Source: Dendrolimus kikuchii (taxonomy: Eukaryota > Arthropoda > Insecta > Lepidoptera > Lasiocampidae). From it: 64,000 bases of DNA. Under the pieces are notes generated by a model. It was not told where the DNA came from. It did no database searches and saw only the letters and a program-made list of their open reading frames with translations. Below, in pieces: positions 44,801 through 56,324 of this stretch. Each line of letters opens with the position of its first letter. Within the stretch, counting starts at the first letter, position 1. The DNA lies in the NCBI GenBank assembly GCA_019925095.2, contig CM034406.1:12248388-12312387 (forward strand), read 5' to 3'. Both the position numbers and the translations under genes were made by a program.

Positions 44801-47800
44801 ACTATATAATTGGATTCAAGACGAGCGATAAAACACTACAATTCTACTGTTCATATCTATAAAGTTGTAAAATATATGATTGCTATTAAATATAAGATAA
44901 GTTAATTCCATATCAATATCAAACTTAATATAAATATAATCATAATAAATTATGATTATTATAATATCAGAGCAACAGACTTTGATCCCGAAGATACAAT
45001 TGCTGTCCTTATACCAACAAGTGGAACTACTGGAACTCCAAAAGCCTCCGCTGTGACTCATAAGAACCTTCTTATTGCGAGCCCATACTTTTGGTAAGAA
45101 AATGCCTTTTTTTATTTTGCTTCATTTTAAATAAATGAACGTCTTAGGATTTTATCACATGCATCTATTCGCACCTATGCGAATCATGTCTTCCGCTTTT
45201 ATAAAACTAGTAGGTAGGTGCTATTCTATCACGCTTATGTACAATATCCATCAGGCTTGTTTCACGCCGGGCAAGCTACTGTATAGAAGCGGCGTAACTG
45301 TTGAGATACTGCTGTGGCTATTAGTAGCATTAGATACTAATTCATAGGAGACTTTCCCACAAAGTAGCTGTTAGCGTTAATTTATAAATACATGTAATTT
45401 TTCAAGTTACAAATATACCTTTCTCATAATCATGTCAAGCTTATTTTTAGTTATATACCTGTATCTTTTTGTCGAAAAGGATTATCGCTTAGCCGTGGAT
45501 ATTTGGGGAACGTTAGGAGCGATTTCCTTGTATTGTGACACGTGTTTTTTTGGACGTGGGCGGCGACGGTGATGACGGTCGACAGCTAAATGATGAAATG
45601 AATACTCAGTGTCATGTGTACTGGCTTTTATTGTATACATGATACACTCGCAGTCAGATAGTAACACAACTATAGCAAAGGTTCTCTGAGGCAGCGTGAT
45701 TGTAGCGTAAGCGTACGTCAATAGAGGGCGGGCCTCGAGATAAAACTGTATACGAATCACTGCCGTGAACTTATTTCATTTTGTAACTGCGATTTCGCCG
45801 GTGAAAAATCACCATGCGATATTTTAAAAGTGACGATAAAATAATAGTACCGCGACGTATCACGATGACAACTAGAGCTGCAAGTGATTCTTGGAACTGT
45901 GAAATTAGATAAACATTACTGCTTACGTCAAAATAGATTAAATAATGCTAACATCGTCTTCTAATACAGAGGTAAAGTATCGATGTATTGTTACTTGGTT
46001 CATTCATAAAACGAGCAAATCCTACATAGCGTGGACGCGTTCTTACGAAATCAAAGGTAATATTATGTTTTTGTCGATGATTTAATTGAGTAACGCAGAC
46101 AATTACACTCTCAACACAATAACAAGGAGTAAGTGTAAATACTGATTCCAAAGACTAGCTCCACGAGTGTTTAGTACTAAGAAGTACGAGTCCATTGTCA
46201 CTAAGTAGAAACTTGTCACAATAGTAACGAGTACCGTGTTTTCATTGGAATTATCAATATTTAGGTTAGTGATGTGAGCCGATTACAATATTTGACACCG
46301 TGTTATACCAATTACTTTATGAAAAAAAAATCGGTTTTTAATTAATGATAGAAATTAAACCTGAAATCTACAGTAAAATCAGTCATCAAACAGTCATATC
46401 ATTAATCAACAATTACCTATTTCTTATTTAGTCTGTAGATAAATCATAATTCTGGTTAATAAAACATGTAAAATACGTAATAACAGGTCACTTAATATGT
46501 TTAGATCGAAATAAGTATTTTAAATAGTATAAAACGATTGAAAACTTCCCTTTATACTTTTACAGGCTTAGGACTGTCAGCTTTTATTTAATGTTAAAAC
46601 GACCATATTTTCGACTATGACCAATCATGTAAACTGTTTTTGATCCTATTATAATATGTATCCTAATATATATCTTATTATAGTGTAATAGTTATACAAA
46701 ACAAAACTAAAAGTTTCATACAATTTGTAAGGAGAAATAGAATGAAATGACATAGTAATAAGTTCAATTGTCATTTAACATTGAATATCGCGTAAGGCGC
46801 GTTCAATGGACTATGATTTCACTCACACATATGCACGCCAAACGCGTCTCGAACAAGGCTTGTAGTTACGAGTTTTACGAGTACAGTGAACAGAAAGTGT
46901 CTTAGAGTACAGAACATTGAGTTGATTTTCATTTGGCATTTGAAAGCATCTCACGCACACAGCCACGTATCGAACGCGTGTGCGTCGCGATCGCTTCTTG
47001 GTGGCACATGGATGGTTGGATGTGATACACTGATACTCCTAAATACTCAATACGCGTTTATATGTGGATGCCATATTGGCTCCTCATACGTCTTTGAGGA
47101 AACCTAGTTTTAAAACCTGTTCCAGTATATACGCCTCACCACTAAAGAGTACATTGAATATATAGACTTCGCAGCATTATAGTTAGATGACGCTTTAAAG
47201 AATACGGTAAAGGTTCAATTTTACTCAAATAAGTACGCTTGTTTATCGTTTTGACCATCTATTTAGCTTTTCTGTACTACATGGCGATTTAACGGTTTAT
47301 CCCACGTGAAATAACGCTCTGGCAAAAACGGTCGTTTACTATTCTTGTAACTGGAGTGAAAAGTTATTGAAGGGTCGTACCGAGAAGGAACCCACGGTCA
47401 ATCGCATAACGATGGTTCGCATCAACCAAAAGACTTTTGGAACGTGGCTTGGATAACTCTGAACGTAATGAGATGTAGCTACAGATAATTTCATAATATT
47501 TCTGATGTTTACATTACAGGAGCAAATACACAACTTTCCCTTCACCATTTAAACACTTTTTATTAGTATCGCCCCTTCAGTGGCTTACTGCTCTCGTTTG
47601 TTACATTTTTGGGCCTATTCTAAAGTTCACTCGTTTACAATCGTCTTTGCTCATGACCCAAGAACAAGCATATCATATTATAAATAAATATAGGGTAAGT
47701 ACAGTAGTATCCTTTAAATAACATATTTATTGTAATGTTTATTAATGGGCGGTTCCCTATATTTTCTAAACATTTACGTATACTTCTAAACATTTTCTAA

Positions 47801-50800
47801 ACGTTTAATATATACTTCATACAAGTAAAAACTTTCTACCAATAATAGAGCAAGTGAATGAAGTAAGACAGGAATCGGCCACGAATATTAGAAGAAGTAT
47901 CTAACTATTATTATAAAGAGGAAAGATTTGTATTTTTATAACGAATAAACTAAAAAACTGCTGGACCGAATTTATAAAATTCTTTCACCATTACCGATTA
48001 ATATAGCCTATATAAAAATTACGGATCCCTGCTCAAACTTCTACGATTTTGATGACGTTTTGTTTGTTTGAGTGGGTCCCGAGGTGGTTTAGAAGATATA
48101 TATATTAATTAATTAATTTAATTTAATTAAAAAGAAACAAAATATTACATTTGAATTCGGAATCTGTCATTTTTATGTGATTGTTCATTGTGTTTTCTCA
48201 CTTTGGCGCCAATACATTGTACAAAATTTTGCGATATTAAAATGGAGTGGGGCGATACAAAGAACCGAATCGCTGTGATTGCATTACACAAAGTAGGTAT
48301 GGAGTCAAATGCAATTTTTAAAACTCTCCATATGCTAGGTATTAGTCAAATGCTTTGTGAATAATTAAAATAATTGAAGATTTCATGATTTTCCTTTAAT
48401 TAAATTTACCAAGTATGTTACAAAGCTTTCATCCTTGTGATTGACCATAAAAATCTATGCAATAAAATTACAGGTGTAATTTTTACATATTTTAGTCGGT
48501 TCGATTCCCGGGTGAAGCAAGAGAATTTTCGAAAATCTTTAAATGCAGTTTTATTTCTTTTCAAAAATAAAGAAATGTATCTTTGGAGTAAAATTTGCTA
48601 TCTCTATCATTAAGAATATTTTCCCTGCAGGTGGCATTAAAAAATTCCAGCCTGTATATATATTTATATTCCAGCCAGATTACACTGTAATGAGCCCTAC
48701 GATGCTAGCAACCCTTGTAAAGTCGCATGAACGGTGTGATTTCACTTGCTTCAAACACATTGAAATTGGTGGAAGTGCTGTATCAAAAGATCTCGCCGAA
48801 GATATTAAGGTATGTATAAGTATACCAAAGTATATGAATTAATAACTAGTTTCTATATAGAAATTAGCTGAACTAATTGGTGACCAATTACTTTAGCTCG
48901 GGGTCCGTTTTAAGAAATGAAATGACCATTGCGGTTCGCACATTTTATAGAAATAAATATTTATTAAACAAATCTAATTAAGGAAATAACAAAGGTATTA
49001 TTTTATATATCAATAAGAAAAATTGAATTTTTTCGCGGTCCGCACAAAATATGGTCCGGATGCGGACCGCCATTTGGCGACCCCTGCTATAGACAGGGTT
49101 TGGATAAAATTGACTTGAGTAATAAAACTAAATATCTTAGATATTAATGTTAGAAAACAAAAATTTCGCGAATTACATCAGATTAAATACATGTACTTTA
49201 TCTTGTACTAGCTGACCCGCCAAACTTTGTATCGCCTCAGGATCAATAAATAAAAAGCTGAATGATAATTGCAGAATGTTTCAACTTTAGTAAAAAATGT
49301 GGTCAAAACTTAACCGGAACGAACATTAAACGTTTGACATTCAAAACCAAAAAAATTAAAAAAAAACTTCAGTTTTAAATTTAATTTGATTTCTGAACCT
49401 TTTAAATTTAATTCATTTCTAAACGACGGAAGGAACATCAAATGTTTGACAGGTAGGAATAGTTTCTAAGGGGACGCGAAATTTTTGTTATTACTATATT
49501 CCAAGTTTTTTTTTTCATGTTTACTCACCTTTTAAACCTTCCCTGGAGTTCCACAAATAATTCAAAACCAAAATTAGCTAAATCAGTCCAGCCGAGTTCT
49601 CGAGTTTTAGCGAGACTAACGAACTGAAATTGATTTTTATATATATAATAATATAGATAATTCTATTATACAGTCAATATTTGTACAATATTTGCCACAA
49701 TAAATAGTATATGGTTCAGTCAATAATATTATATCTTGACTTCAATAAAATAAACACTCGAATTTTTGAACATCTATGTTGAACATACTTTGTTGGATGA
49801 CAAATGATGACTTACGGCTGTTTCCTACATCTTACTATTCATTCACTTGCCCGCACATTTGGTAGAAATTTGATATCACTTGTATGAAGCTTATATATAT
49901 AATTTGAACCGCTCGTAAGGCAAATGAACGGTTAGTAAGATGTAGGGACCGGTTATTAATAGGATCAAAGTTGATTAATTTTACTATAGAGACATTATTT
50001 TTACACGCTTTTTTCTACTATTTATTTATGTAGTAGCGTAAACTTAGTAGGTTTAAGAAAAATAATATGAAAGGTTCTTTAAACAGAGCGTAATAAAAAT
50101 TTCCCTTATAGCGTTACACCAGATTCCACTAATAGTTAGTCGGTCTTATGTAGGTAGGTATTTATAAATGATATAAATACCTAGTAGGAAAATTGTACCT
50201 AAATAAGAGTTAATAACTAAGAAAGAAAGAAAGCAAAAACGTTTATTTGAGCTTCACATATCGAGATATATTGAAAACAAAAAATTAAACTATAGTAGTA
50301 GTAGATATATAGCAAAAAAATGTCTCGCGATGGTGCCAAATAGGTGCAGTTCAGTATATGCCAGGCAAAAAATGCCTGACGCTTGTTTTCAATTGCACCC
50401 TAGGACGGACGGATGCTGCACTGTCATTTATTTATATATATAGTATGAATAATAATAGGTTACATACATAGATATACACGTAACACATGGTGTGGCGACA
50501 TTAGTGCCAACATAGAAACAAGCACGTAAGCGCGAAACCAATATTAATCTGTGGCAAGCAAAACAGCGCGCCGTCTCGTGACACCGCGCGCCTCGCAACG
50601 TTCGCGCCAACAACACTACATTCAACGGGAACCGAAGTTCAATTCGGGATATTTCGACTGACAGTCCGATTCACGGCTTCAACGCGGGCGCACAACATCC
50701 GTGCTCGTGTAAAAAACGTCAGTTTTCGCGCTTGCTGCTTGCCTTCTCCAAAAATCCTTCTGAACTGTACTATAAAACATGAATGTGTGTGATTAAAAGT

Positions 50801-53800
50801 GTACGACGCAAGTTCTCTTTCATTGATCCGTACACCGCTCAACGGCCGCAACCAACTGTCATCCATAATCACATATCCCTCAATAGGATAAGTAACTGTA
50901 CTTAGTTAGGTTCCGAATCCAATTGGAAGGTAGAAATTAAAAAAAAGATAAGTACCAGATCAACAACTGACGAGAAGAATATAAGAATTCGAATACATAT
51001 CTCATGTTTTAATTCAATGGACTTCTTAAGCAAAAGAGAACGCAAAACTTCAAAGCCCTTTATTACATACACATTTTGTTTTTGCGAACCCTCGATCAAC
51101 TAAATTAAGTTTAAAAACCTTCAAAATTGTATTATATTACTTGAATGACAACTTTTTCTCGCAGAATCGAAATTTTAAAACTGCCATTTCTATTGTAATT
51201 CCAGAAAATATCGCCGAACACAGACGTTGTTGTTGCTTACGGAATGAGCGAAGTTTGCACATTAGTGTTCAGAGATGGTTGTCCACCCGCTGGTTCGTGT
51301 GGAAAAAGAATTGGAGCGTTCCTCTATAAAGTTCGTTTAAATACTTAATATAAATCGAAATAGATAGGCAAATATGCTGACCACCAAAAAATACTTTAAG
51401 CCCCTTAAGCTCTCTTAACAAAAAAATATATTAAACACCAAGAAAATGAAACATGTATCTACCAAAACAAGAGAGTCAAAAATTATAATGGTTTTAGTTA
51501 ATAATAAAACTACGTTTTAACGGGTTTTAAGCGCAGTAATTAATTTGATTTTTGTCTTTCCGACGTGATCACGGAAGACAAAGACGTCAAGTGGCAACGA
51601 GTATTGTTAAAGTTTTATTTAGGCTACCGCCAACTAGTTTATTTTAATAGTTTTAACTTTGTTTATGGTTATTATTTACTCTATGGGAGCCTAATCTAAT
51701 TTAAATTTGGGTGTTTTTTGATTTCAATAACCTTACGCATGATTCTAGCTATGGATCGATTCTCCTTCGCGACGATTTGTAGGTTATCGAATCTGATGTA
51801 GTGGTTGGGTTTATCCAGCGTGTGTTCTATGATCGCAGACTTCGTAGATCTTGTGTGTTTCATGTCAGCAATGTGTTCTTTTACCCGTGTTTTTATGCTC
51901 CTTTTTGCCTGCCCAATGTATGATAATCCACACTCACAATCGAACTTGTAGACACTTGCATCCTGGAGTGGGATATTGCATTTCACAGGTCTCAGAAATT
52001 GGGTAATCTCTTTATGCGGCTTGAAATATATTTTGATTGAAACTTGTCTGAGGATGTGACCAATTCTGTCTGTGACCCCCTTGATGTAGGATAGGGTAGC
52101 AGGGAACGCTTAAAACCGTTTAAATGTAGGTTTATTAAGTATACAAGTCGCGAAAACTTAAGAAAATATTATGGTTTTAGTTGTTTTAATCTTCACTGCA
52201 CTCAAAATTGTATTGAAAAACCAAATATTGTAAATGATCACCAAATCTTAATGAACAAATTATTGCACTATTATTACCTAAATAAAACACTTTAAATGAG
52301 TGTTAAATTGTAGTGATCATTTACTATTGTTTGTTACGTGCGAGCGGGGGTTGGAAATAGGGATTGGAAGGAGGCAACACTTTTTTTATTGAATGCTTTT
52401 ATTAACTTACACCGCTACAGGTGATTCTTCCCCGCAGGGTTGCCCCTACACGCACAACTAATGGTGCACTGTCCCGACGATAAGATGTCTCACTCACAAT
52501 ACCGTCGCCGATATTGCGTATACCACCTGCTGCTGCTGCGGCGCTCACCTCCAAACATACCGCAGGTAGCTCGCCTCGGGTGTTCTAAATTACGCTAAAT
52601 TCCTCGTTCACTGAACTCTCTACTAAACTTACCACTAAACTCGTCACTGTGCTCTACTAAACTCTTTTTCCAAATCTCTAAACTCGTCACTATCTTCTAT
52701 TTAACTTCTCTTCCGACTCTCTCATATCGCACTTGTCGCTTTGCTGTCCTCAACTGAACTACCCCCCGTGGACGCGCCTTACGCTGCTTATATACCCGAA
52801 AGAATCTTCCGGAACCCATAATTTCGATCTTCTTTTCGTTATTCTCTTATTTACTGTGTGCCCCTTTTGTAAACATCTATCTATCTGTCTTTTCCTTCCT
52901 GAACCTTCTATTACAGAATTTCGATCTTCGTTTTTCTTTTGTTAATCATCTATCCCCTTATAAAATGTCACCGTCCTTGTTTTTTTTTCTGGAATTTCCT
53001 ACATTTTTCTGAAACTCCTTCAACCAACTAGATCGTTCCACCATCGCTCGTCACACTATTTTTGACAGCACAATAATGTAAAAAATAAAGTATAATAGTA
53101 TAATGTAAAAATAAATAAATAGTTTTAGTCTCCCCATATTATCGTTTCTCGCGTTCTACTGTCCTGGTCTCGAAGTTTCTCCATTGAAGAATGTCGACAA
53201 CCCTAAACGCTCCTCAATATTCTCGCAAGACTTTCTACATCCTATAGGATTGCCACGTTCATTCCAGTTGGTGGACATTGACACAAATGATGAAATAATA
53301 GACCCAAATATTCCTGGTGAACTTTGGATGAAAGGAGCAGGGGTCTTCAAGGTAAAGCTTCAAACTTATTATATTTGTTAATAATAATAATGAAAATATT
53401 TCCAGTTTGCCTTAAAACTTTTTAAACCAAAACACGTTAAGATGTGGCGTTGCACATTGACAATAGAGTTCTAGAATAATCATTGTTTTTCTGGAAGAAT
53501 TGTGTTGAGTATTTCAAATGTGCTTTTTTGGGGTACAAAAACATAACCGCATACATTATACTACACTATAATATATCTATACTAATATTATAAAGAGGTA
53601 GTTTGTGAAGTTGTAGGGCGTAATCTCTGGATCTACTAAACAGATTTAAAAAATTCTTTTACTATTGGAAAGCTACGTTAACAGGGAGTGTCATAGGCTA
53701 TATATAACATGACGCTATATACCACTGGAGCGAGACAGCGCGGATGAAACCGCGCCGGGCCGCTAGTATATATATAGCTTAAACCATTATACATTAATGG

Positions 53801-56324
53801 TCTAAGATAATAGACTAATATTGCTTCATAAAGCAAACACGGGCAAAAAGTTTATTACATTCTAAATATTTTAGGGATATTACAATAATCCTGATGCGAC
53901 TAAGGACGCCTTCTCAGAAGATGGCTGGTTCAAAACTGGTGATATGTTCTATAGGGATGACAACTGGAATTTCTACTTCGTTGATCGTATAAAGTTATTG
54001 CTCAAATATAGGAATCATCAGGTAAATTATATTGTTACAATTGAGTGTTCCGAGAAGCCGAAAACCAACCAGGTATTTTGCCTTGGTTATTAATCTTGTT
54101 ATTTAAATTATCTGTAATCCTTTTATGTGAATTGTGAATTACATTTGTATACTTCTGTGGCGACATTAATACCAATATTAAAACCAAGCACGCAAGCGCG
54201 AAGCTAATGTTAATCTGTAGGTATAGCATTGAAAACAGCGCGCCGTTTTATGACAGTGCGAGTTCAATGTTCCCGCCACATTCTCTTGGCGCGAAAACAC
54301 TAGCAAAAAACCGCAATACAGTTCGACACACGCCTTCTTCGCGCACATGAAATTCGTGGTCGTGTACAAATTCAGTTCTCGCGCTTGCTGCTTGCCCTCA
54401 CATAAACAAAAATCCTTCTGATTTGTAAATAACATATAGTGTGTGTGTATTAAAAGTGTACATACGATACGATGTAATTTTTTATTACCCGTACACCGCT
54501 CAACGGATAATCGACAACCATCACACACCATCCCTTAAATGGCGACCCCGATGTTTGTTTAGATTCATTCGACATTTAATTTTCGAAAATTCGTAACATT
54601 TAACAATATAGTCATGGTAAATTACTAGCTAAAGCACACGTCTCTCTTGCAAAAGACGGGGATTAAAAAACCTATTGTTACAATAGAATAGTTGACAGTC
54701 AAATCAACTGAGATACCAACTTTTTATCATTTTACAAATCGTCAAAGCCATCTAGATTTTGTACGAGCGTAGCAACTTAACGCTCTAATAGTCTATTAGG
54801 TAATTATTGTTTTAAAATTAATTTAATTATAATAGTAAAGGACCTTCCTGATATACTCATAAAACGTAATTTGGTTAACTTTCCCTTGTCATAAATGTTA
54901 AAGTTTAAATAATATATAAAAATATATTTAATCCGGTTACTATTTAATAAGAATCTTATAATTAATATCACAAAGTTTATTTCTCTATTTGAAACATACT
55001 TGAAGCTATCACGAATTATTACGGGATATTAGTGGGACATTAATTAATTATAACTCCATAATACGTTATAAATTAAATAAAAGTGATGATTTTTAGATAT
55101 CACCAGTAGAATTGGAAAACGTGATCCGTCAGCATGCAGGAGTTCTTGATGTAGCTGTCATTGGGTTGCCAGATTATGAGTGCGGTGATTTACCTGTCGC
55201 TTGTGTGGTACCTCGTCCAGGTCACACTGTCAATGCGCAAGAGATCAAGGATTTGGTCAAAGGTGAGAAAGTCGAATAAGTCGTTACCCAGAAATGATTT
55301 ACACGCGTCGTCAAATTACATTAAAAAAACTTTTTTTTATTGCAGGAGTTCAGCAGACAGGCAGACGGCCCACTTGATGGAAAGCAGTTACCATCGCCAA
55401 TAGACATTTGCAACACCCAAGGTGCTACAAATGCGCTGCTGCTCTCTTAAGGGAGTGGGGAACCTGGCCACTAGTGCCGAAACACAACTGAAGGTTGTTA
55501 TGGCGACATACTTTAGACCAGGGGTGGTCGCCATCCAGTCGGGCAAATGCCCAACCACCTGGCGAAAGCTTAGAAAATGAAAATATTCACTTGAAAACTT
55601 GGTTGACTTCTTCTATCTTTTAATAAGAAATCTAATAATTTTGAAGCATATACATGTATGAATTTTCATTTTGAGCTGAAGAGCACGATATCACTAATGC
55701 AGGACGCCCACGCCCTAATGTCGTACCCTAAGATTATGATAGGCTTAAATAGAGATGCCACGAATGGTTTGGCCAATTTTAAATGATTTTTATTTGAATC
55801 TGACATTCTAAAAACTGGCCGAAACTTAATAAACTAAAATCACATTGAACACTGTCAAAACGTAGTTTGAGTATCAATTTTTGATGAATTTGGTATTAGG
55901 CATTCGGCCGAATATTGAATAGTTAAAAAAGTGGCTGAATAAGCCGAACACTAAGCGAATATTCATGGTATCTCTAATTTTTAACACTGGCCTACTACCT
56001 GGACATTTAATATCTGGACAATAAATACTGCTAGGCTCCAACTTCCCCATTTTAAGACAATAAATGCTATGCTATACCCATTACGTTGATCAATTATCGA
56101 TATTTTGATTTAATTGCTTTCCTCTACATACAAGACTTATCAAAACTCTTAAGACAGTTATTGTAATCAATAATATTATTTGTACATTTTTTACAGAATC
56201 ATTAACGGATTCAAAGCAGCTCAGAGGAGGAGTAGTATTTCTAAATGAATTACCCACCACTGCATCTACAAAGATTAATAGAAGAAAACTAAAAGAAATC
56301 ATCGCCGATATGAAACTTGAATAA
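41646..56324 (+). CDS. Gene B: luciferase-like adenylate-forming enzyme, tandem paralogue of gene A
   Basis: Eleven exons: 41646-41801, 44273-44480, 44566-44767, 44971-45093, 47520-47694, 48675-48809, 51205-51330, 53268-53351, 53875-54021, 55097-55262, 56197-56324; total 1650 nt, 549 residues, no break. Intron positions and phases are those of gene A. Motifs: P-loop LIPTSGTTGTPKASAVTHKN, VVVAYGMSEVC, GELWMKGA, WFKTGDMFYRDD, VDRIKLLLKYRNHQISPVEL and the lysine loop TTASTKINRRKL. It should form an acyl-AMP and probably an acyl-CoA; the substrate cannot be read from sequence. The P-loop Gly after PK is Ala, the His of the acid-binding motif is Gln (PLQWL), and the hinge Gly is Asn. It ends KLE, not a convincing peroxisomal signal. 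It arose with gene A by tandem duplication, and the pair has diverged strongly in sequence. Confidence 0.9.
41950..43100 (+). mobile_element. REL-endonuclease LINE fragment split by an R1-like LINE piece
   Basis: Part one, 42065-42535, encodes LWDGPLSKLVHENLLTSC, TFRIAACIRLGA, a degenerate Cys/His knuckle and PAVLEPNGLCRDNGRRPDGM. The next about 90 residues are missing. After a GC-rich insertion the end resumes at about 43008 with AIQRANSASIFGTLPADSDL. It is the same family as 12600-13160. It sits in gene B intron 1. Confidence 0.6.
42536..42995 (-). mobile_element. R1-like LINE 3' fragment
   Basis: Reverse complement of most of 58800-59250: shared CCTGCCAGGG, GGGGCGCGTTACAGACCGCC and CCCCTAGGGGTATAGGGG-TTC. 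It is inserted in the REL-type LINE with loss of target sequence. Confidence 0.75.
43162..43265. repeat. Imperfect hairpin, about 100 bp
   Basis: GTAATAATGCAGCCCACAGC at 43167-43186 and its complement at 43243-43262, with an inner ATATATCACT / AGTGATATAT. It lies in the AT-rich tail of the REL-type LINE. Confidence 0.65.
43690..43978 (+). repeat. Repeat related to 22080-22545, single unit
   Basis: GTGGGTCCCCGGATGGTTTAG, GGTAGGTGGCGCTGGGATTAG and the end GACAACGTCTTCCGGGACAG followed by CTAGT. Confidence 0.5.
44147..44172. repeat. Small hairpin
   Basis: AGTTGTTTAAG / CTTAAACAACT around TTGT, 100 nt before gene B exon 2. It may be chance. Confidence 0.4.
44273..44480 (+). CDS. Gene B exon 2
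   Basis: IDGATSQTETNGSLLLRSVQ to CPVDKFLGV, phase 1, 208 nt as in gene A. LGLKHGDVMVLASSNH matches the equivalent gene A text. Confidence 0.9.
44566..44767 (+). CDS. Gene B exon 3
   Basis: ELYDTYKNTRPKIIFCESEK to TTYIDDF; donor AG|GTAAGT. The preceding intron is only 85 nt. Confidence 0.9.
44971..45093 (+). CDS. Gene B exon 4 (P-loop)
   Basis: ATDFDPEDTIAVLIPT then SGTTGTPKASAVTHKN and SPYFW; 123 nt; donor TG|GTAAGA. Confidence 0.93.
45094..47519. other. Gene B intron 4
   Basis: 2.4 kb without a recognisable exon or known repeat. Around 45480-45780 and 46790-47110 the base content is less AT-rich, possibly old LTR-like sequence, but I cannot support a call. Confidence 0.35.
47520..47694 (+). 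CDS. Gene B exon 5
   Basis: SKYTTFPSPFKHFLLVSPLQ, WLTALVCYIFGP and AYHIINKYR; 175 nt; donor AGG|GTAAGT. Gln stands at the His position seen in gene A. Confidence 0.88.
48243..48362 (+). pseudogene. mariner transposase N-terminal scrap
   Basis: MEWGDTKNRIAVIALHKVGM and FKTLHMLGISQM match the N-terminal helix-turn-helix of the DD37D-like mariner at 35.8 kb (ENRIAVIAFHKVG-like). No further part is present. Confidence 0.55.
48675..48809 (+). CDS. Gene B exon 6
   Basis: PDYTVMSPTMLATLVKSHER to SKDLAEDIK; acceptor TTCCAG, donor AAG|GTATGT. Confidence 0.88.
48893..49087. mobile_element. hAT-like non-autonomous element remnant
   Basis: The right edge reads TTGGCGACCCCTG, the complement of the CAGGGGTCGCCAA-type end common in hAT elements. 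GCGGTCCGCA and its near complement occur inside. The left end (CTCGGGGTCCG) is degraded, and I see no 8-bp duplication. Confidence 0.45.
49205..49660 (+). repeat. Interspersed repeat family IV, copy 2
   Basis: It begins near CTAGCTGACCCGCCAAACTT and ends CGAGACTAACGAACTG and a TA tail. The 3' half matches 38320-38475. Confidence 0.55.
50219..50412 (+). repeat. Interspersed repeat family II, copy 2
   Basis: Parallels 18045-18245 (TGTCTCGCGATGGTGCCAAA; TTTTCAATTGCACCCT). Confidence 0.5.
50491..50882 (+). mobile_element. Solo LTR-like element, family L2 copy 1
   Basis: Starts TGTGGCGACATTAGTGCC, shares GTTTTCGCGCTTGCTGCTTGC and CGTACACCGCTCAACGG with 54157-54536, and ends near CCCTCA. About 390 bp. 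LTR nature is inferred from the TG start and the PBS-like text after the other copy. Confidence 0.5.
51205..51330 (+). CDS. Gene B exon 7 (YGMSE)
   Basis: KISPNTDVVVAYGMSEVCTL and PPAGSCGKRIGAFLYK; 126 nt as in gene A; donor AAA|GTTCGT is weak but matches the phase and place of gene A exon 7. Confidence 0.9.
51501..52166 (-). mobile_element. Penelope-like 3' fragment, stem II of ribozyme motif missing
   Basis: The minus-strand GIY-YIG part (51986-51696: CNIPLQDASVYKFDCECG, SYIGQAKRSIKTRVKEH) is followed by the 3' part and a terminal repeat in which CCGACGTGATCACGG (51560-51574) lacks the hairpin. The right edge has AACCGTTTAAATGTAGGTTT and AAGTCGCGAAAACTTAAG. ATTAT(AA)TGGTTTTAGTT text on both sides (about 51484-51500, 52167-52182) may be a target duplication. 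Confidence 0.75.
52328..53055 (-). mobile_element. Solo LTR, family L3
   Basis: A 728-bp unit starting TGTTTGTTACGTGCGAGC and ending CGTCACA, with CTAT on both sides (52324-52327, 53056-53059). On the minus strand it has GGTATATAAGCAGCG, a TATA-box and start-like region, so transcription would run leftward. There is no internal part. Confidence 0.6.
53268..53351 (+). CDS. Gene B exon 8
   Basis: LVDIDTNDEIIDPNIPGELW and MKGAGVFK; 84 nt as in gene A. An in-frame reading continues upstream of the AG, but the acceptor TTCCAG at 53262-53267 matches the gene A boundary. Confidence 0.88.
53575..53775 (+). repeat. Short interspersed repeat (Helitron-like end)
   Basis: Starts CTATACTAATATTATAAAGAGG and ends GATGAAACCGCGCCGGGCCG then CTAGT and a TA run. 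A common lepidopteran-type repeat; a weaker relative is at 47905-48040. Confidence 0.5.
53875..54021 (+). CDS. Gene B exon 9
   Basis: GYYNNPDATKDAFSEDGWFK, TGDMFYRDDNWNFYF and VDRIKLLLKYRNHQ; 147 nt, one codon longer than gene A. Donor CAG|GTAAAT. Confidence 0.92.
54157..54536 (+). mobile_element. Solo LTR-like element, family L2 copy 2
   Basis: Aligns with 50491-50882. Just after it, TGGCGACCCCGATG resembles a primer-binding region of LTR retrotransposons, so a few internal bases seem to be kept. Confidence 0.5.
55097..55262 (+). CDS. Gene B exon 10
   Basis: ISPVELENVIRQHAGVLDVA and LPVACVVPRPGHTVNAQEIK; 166 nt; donor AAAG|GTGAGA identical in place to gene A. Confidence 0.92.
55325..55568 (+). 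repeat. Interspersed repeat family I, copy 3
   Basis: GCAGGAGTTCAGCAGACAGG to GCCCAACCACCTGGC; parallels 13925-14160 and lacks the last about 70 nt. Confidence 0.6.
56197..56324 (+). CDS. Gene B exon 11 (terminal)
   Basis: SLTDSKQLRGGVVFLNELPT, TASTKINRRKLKEI and IADMKLE, stop TAA 56322-56324; 128 nt as in gene A. No AATAAA within 150 nt; ATTAAA at about 56436 is a possible signal. Confidence 0.92.
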
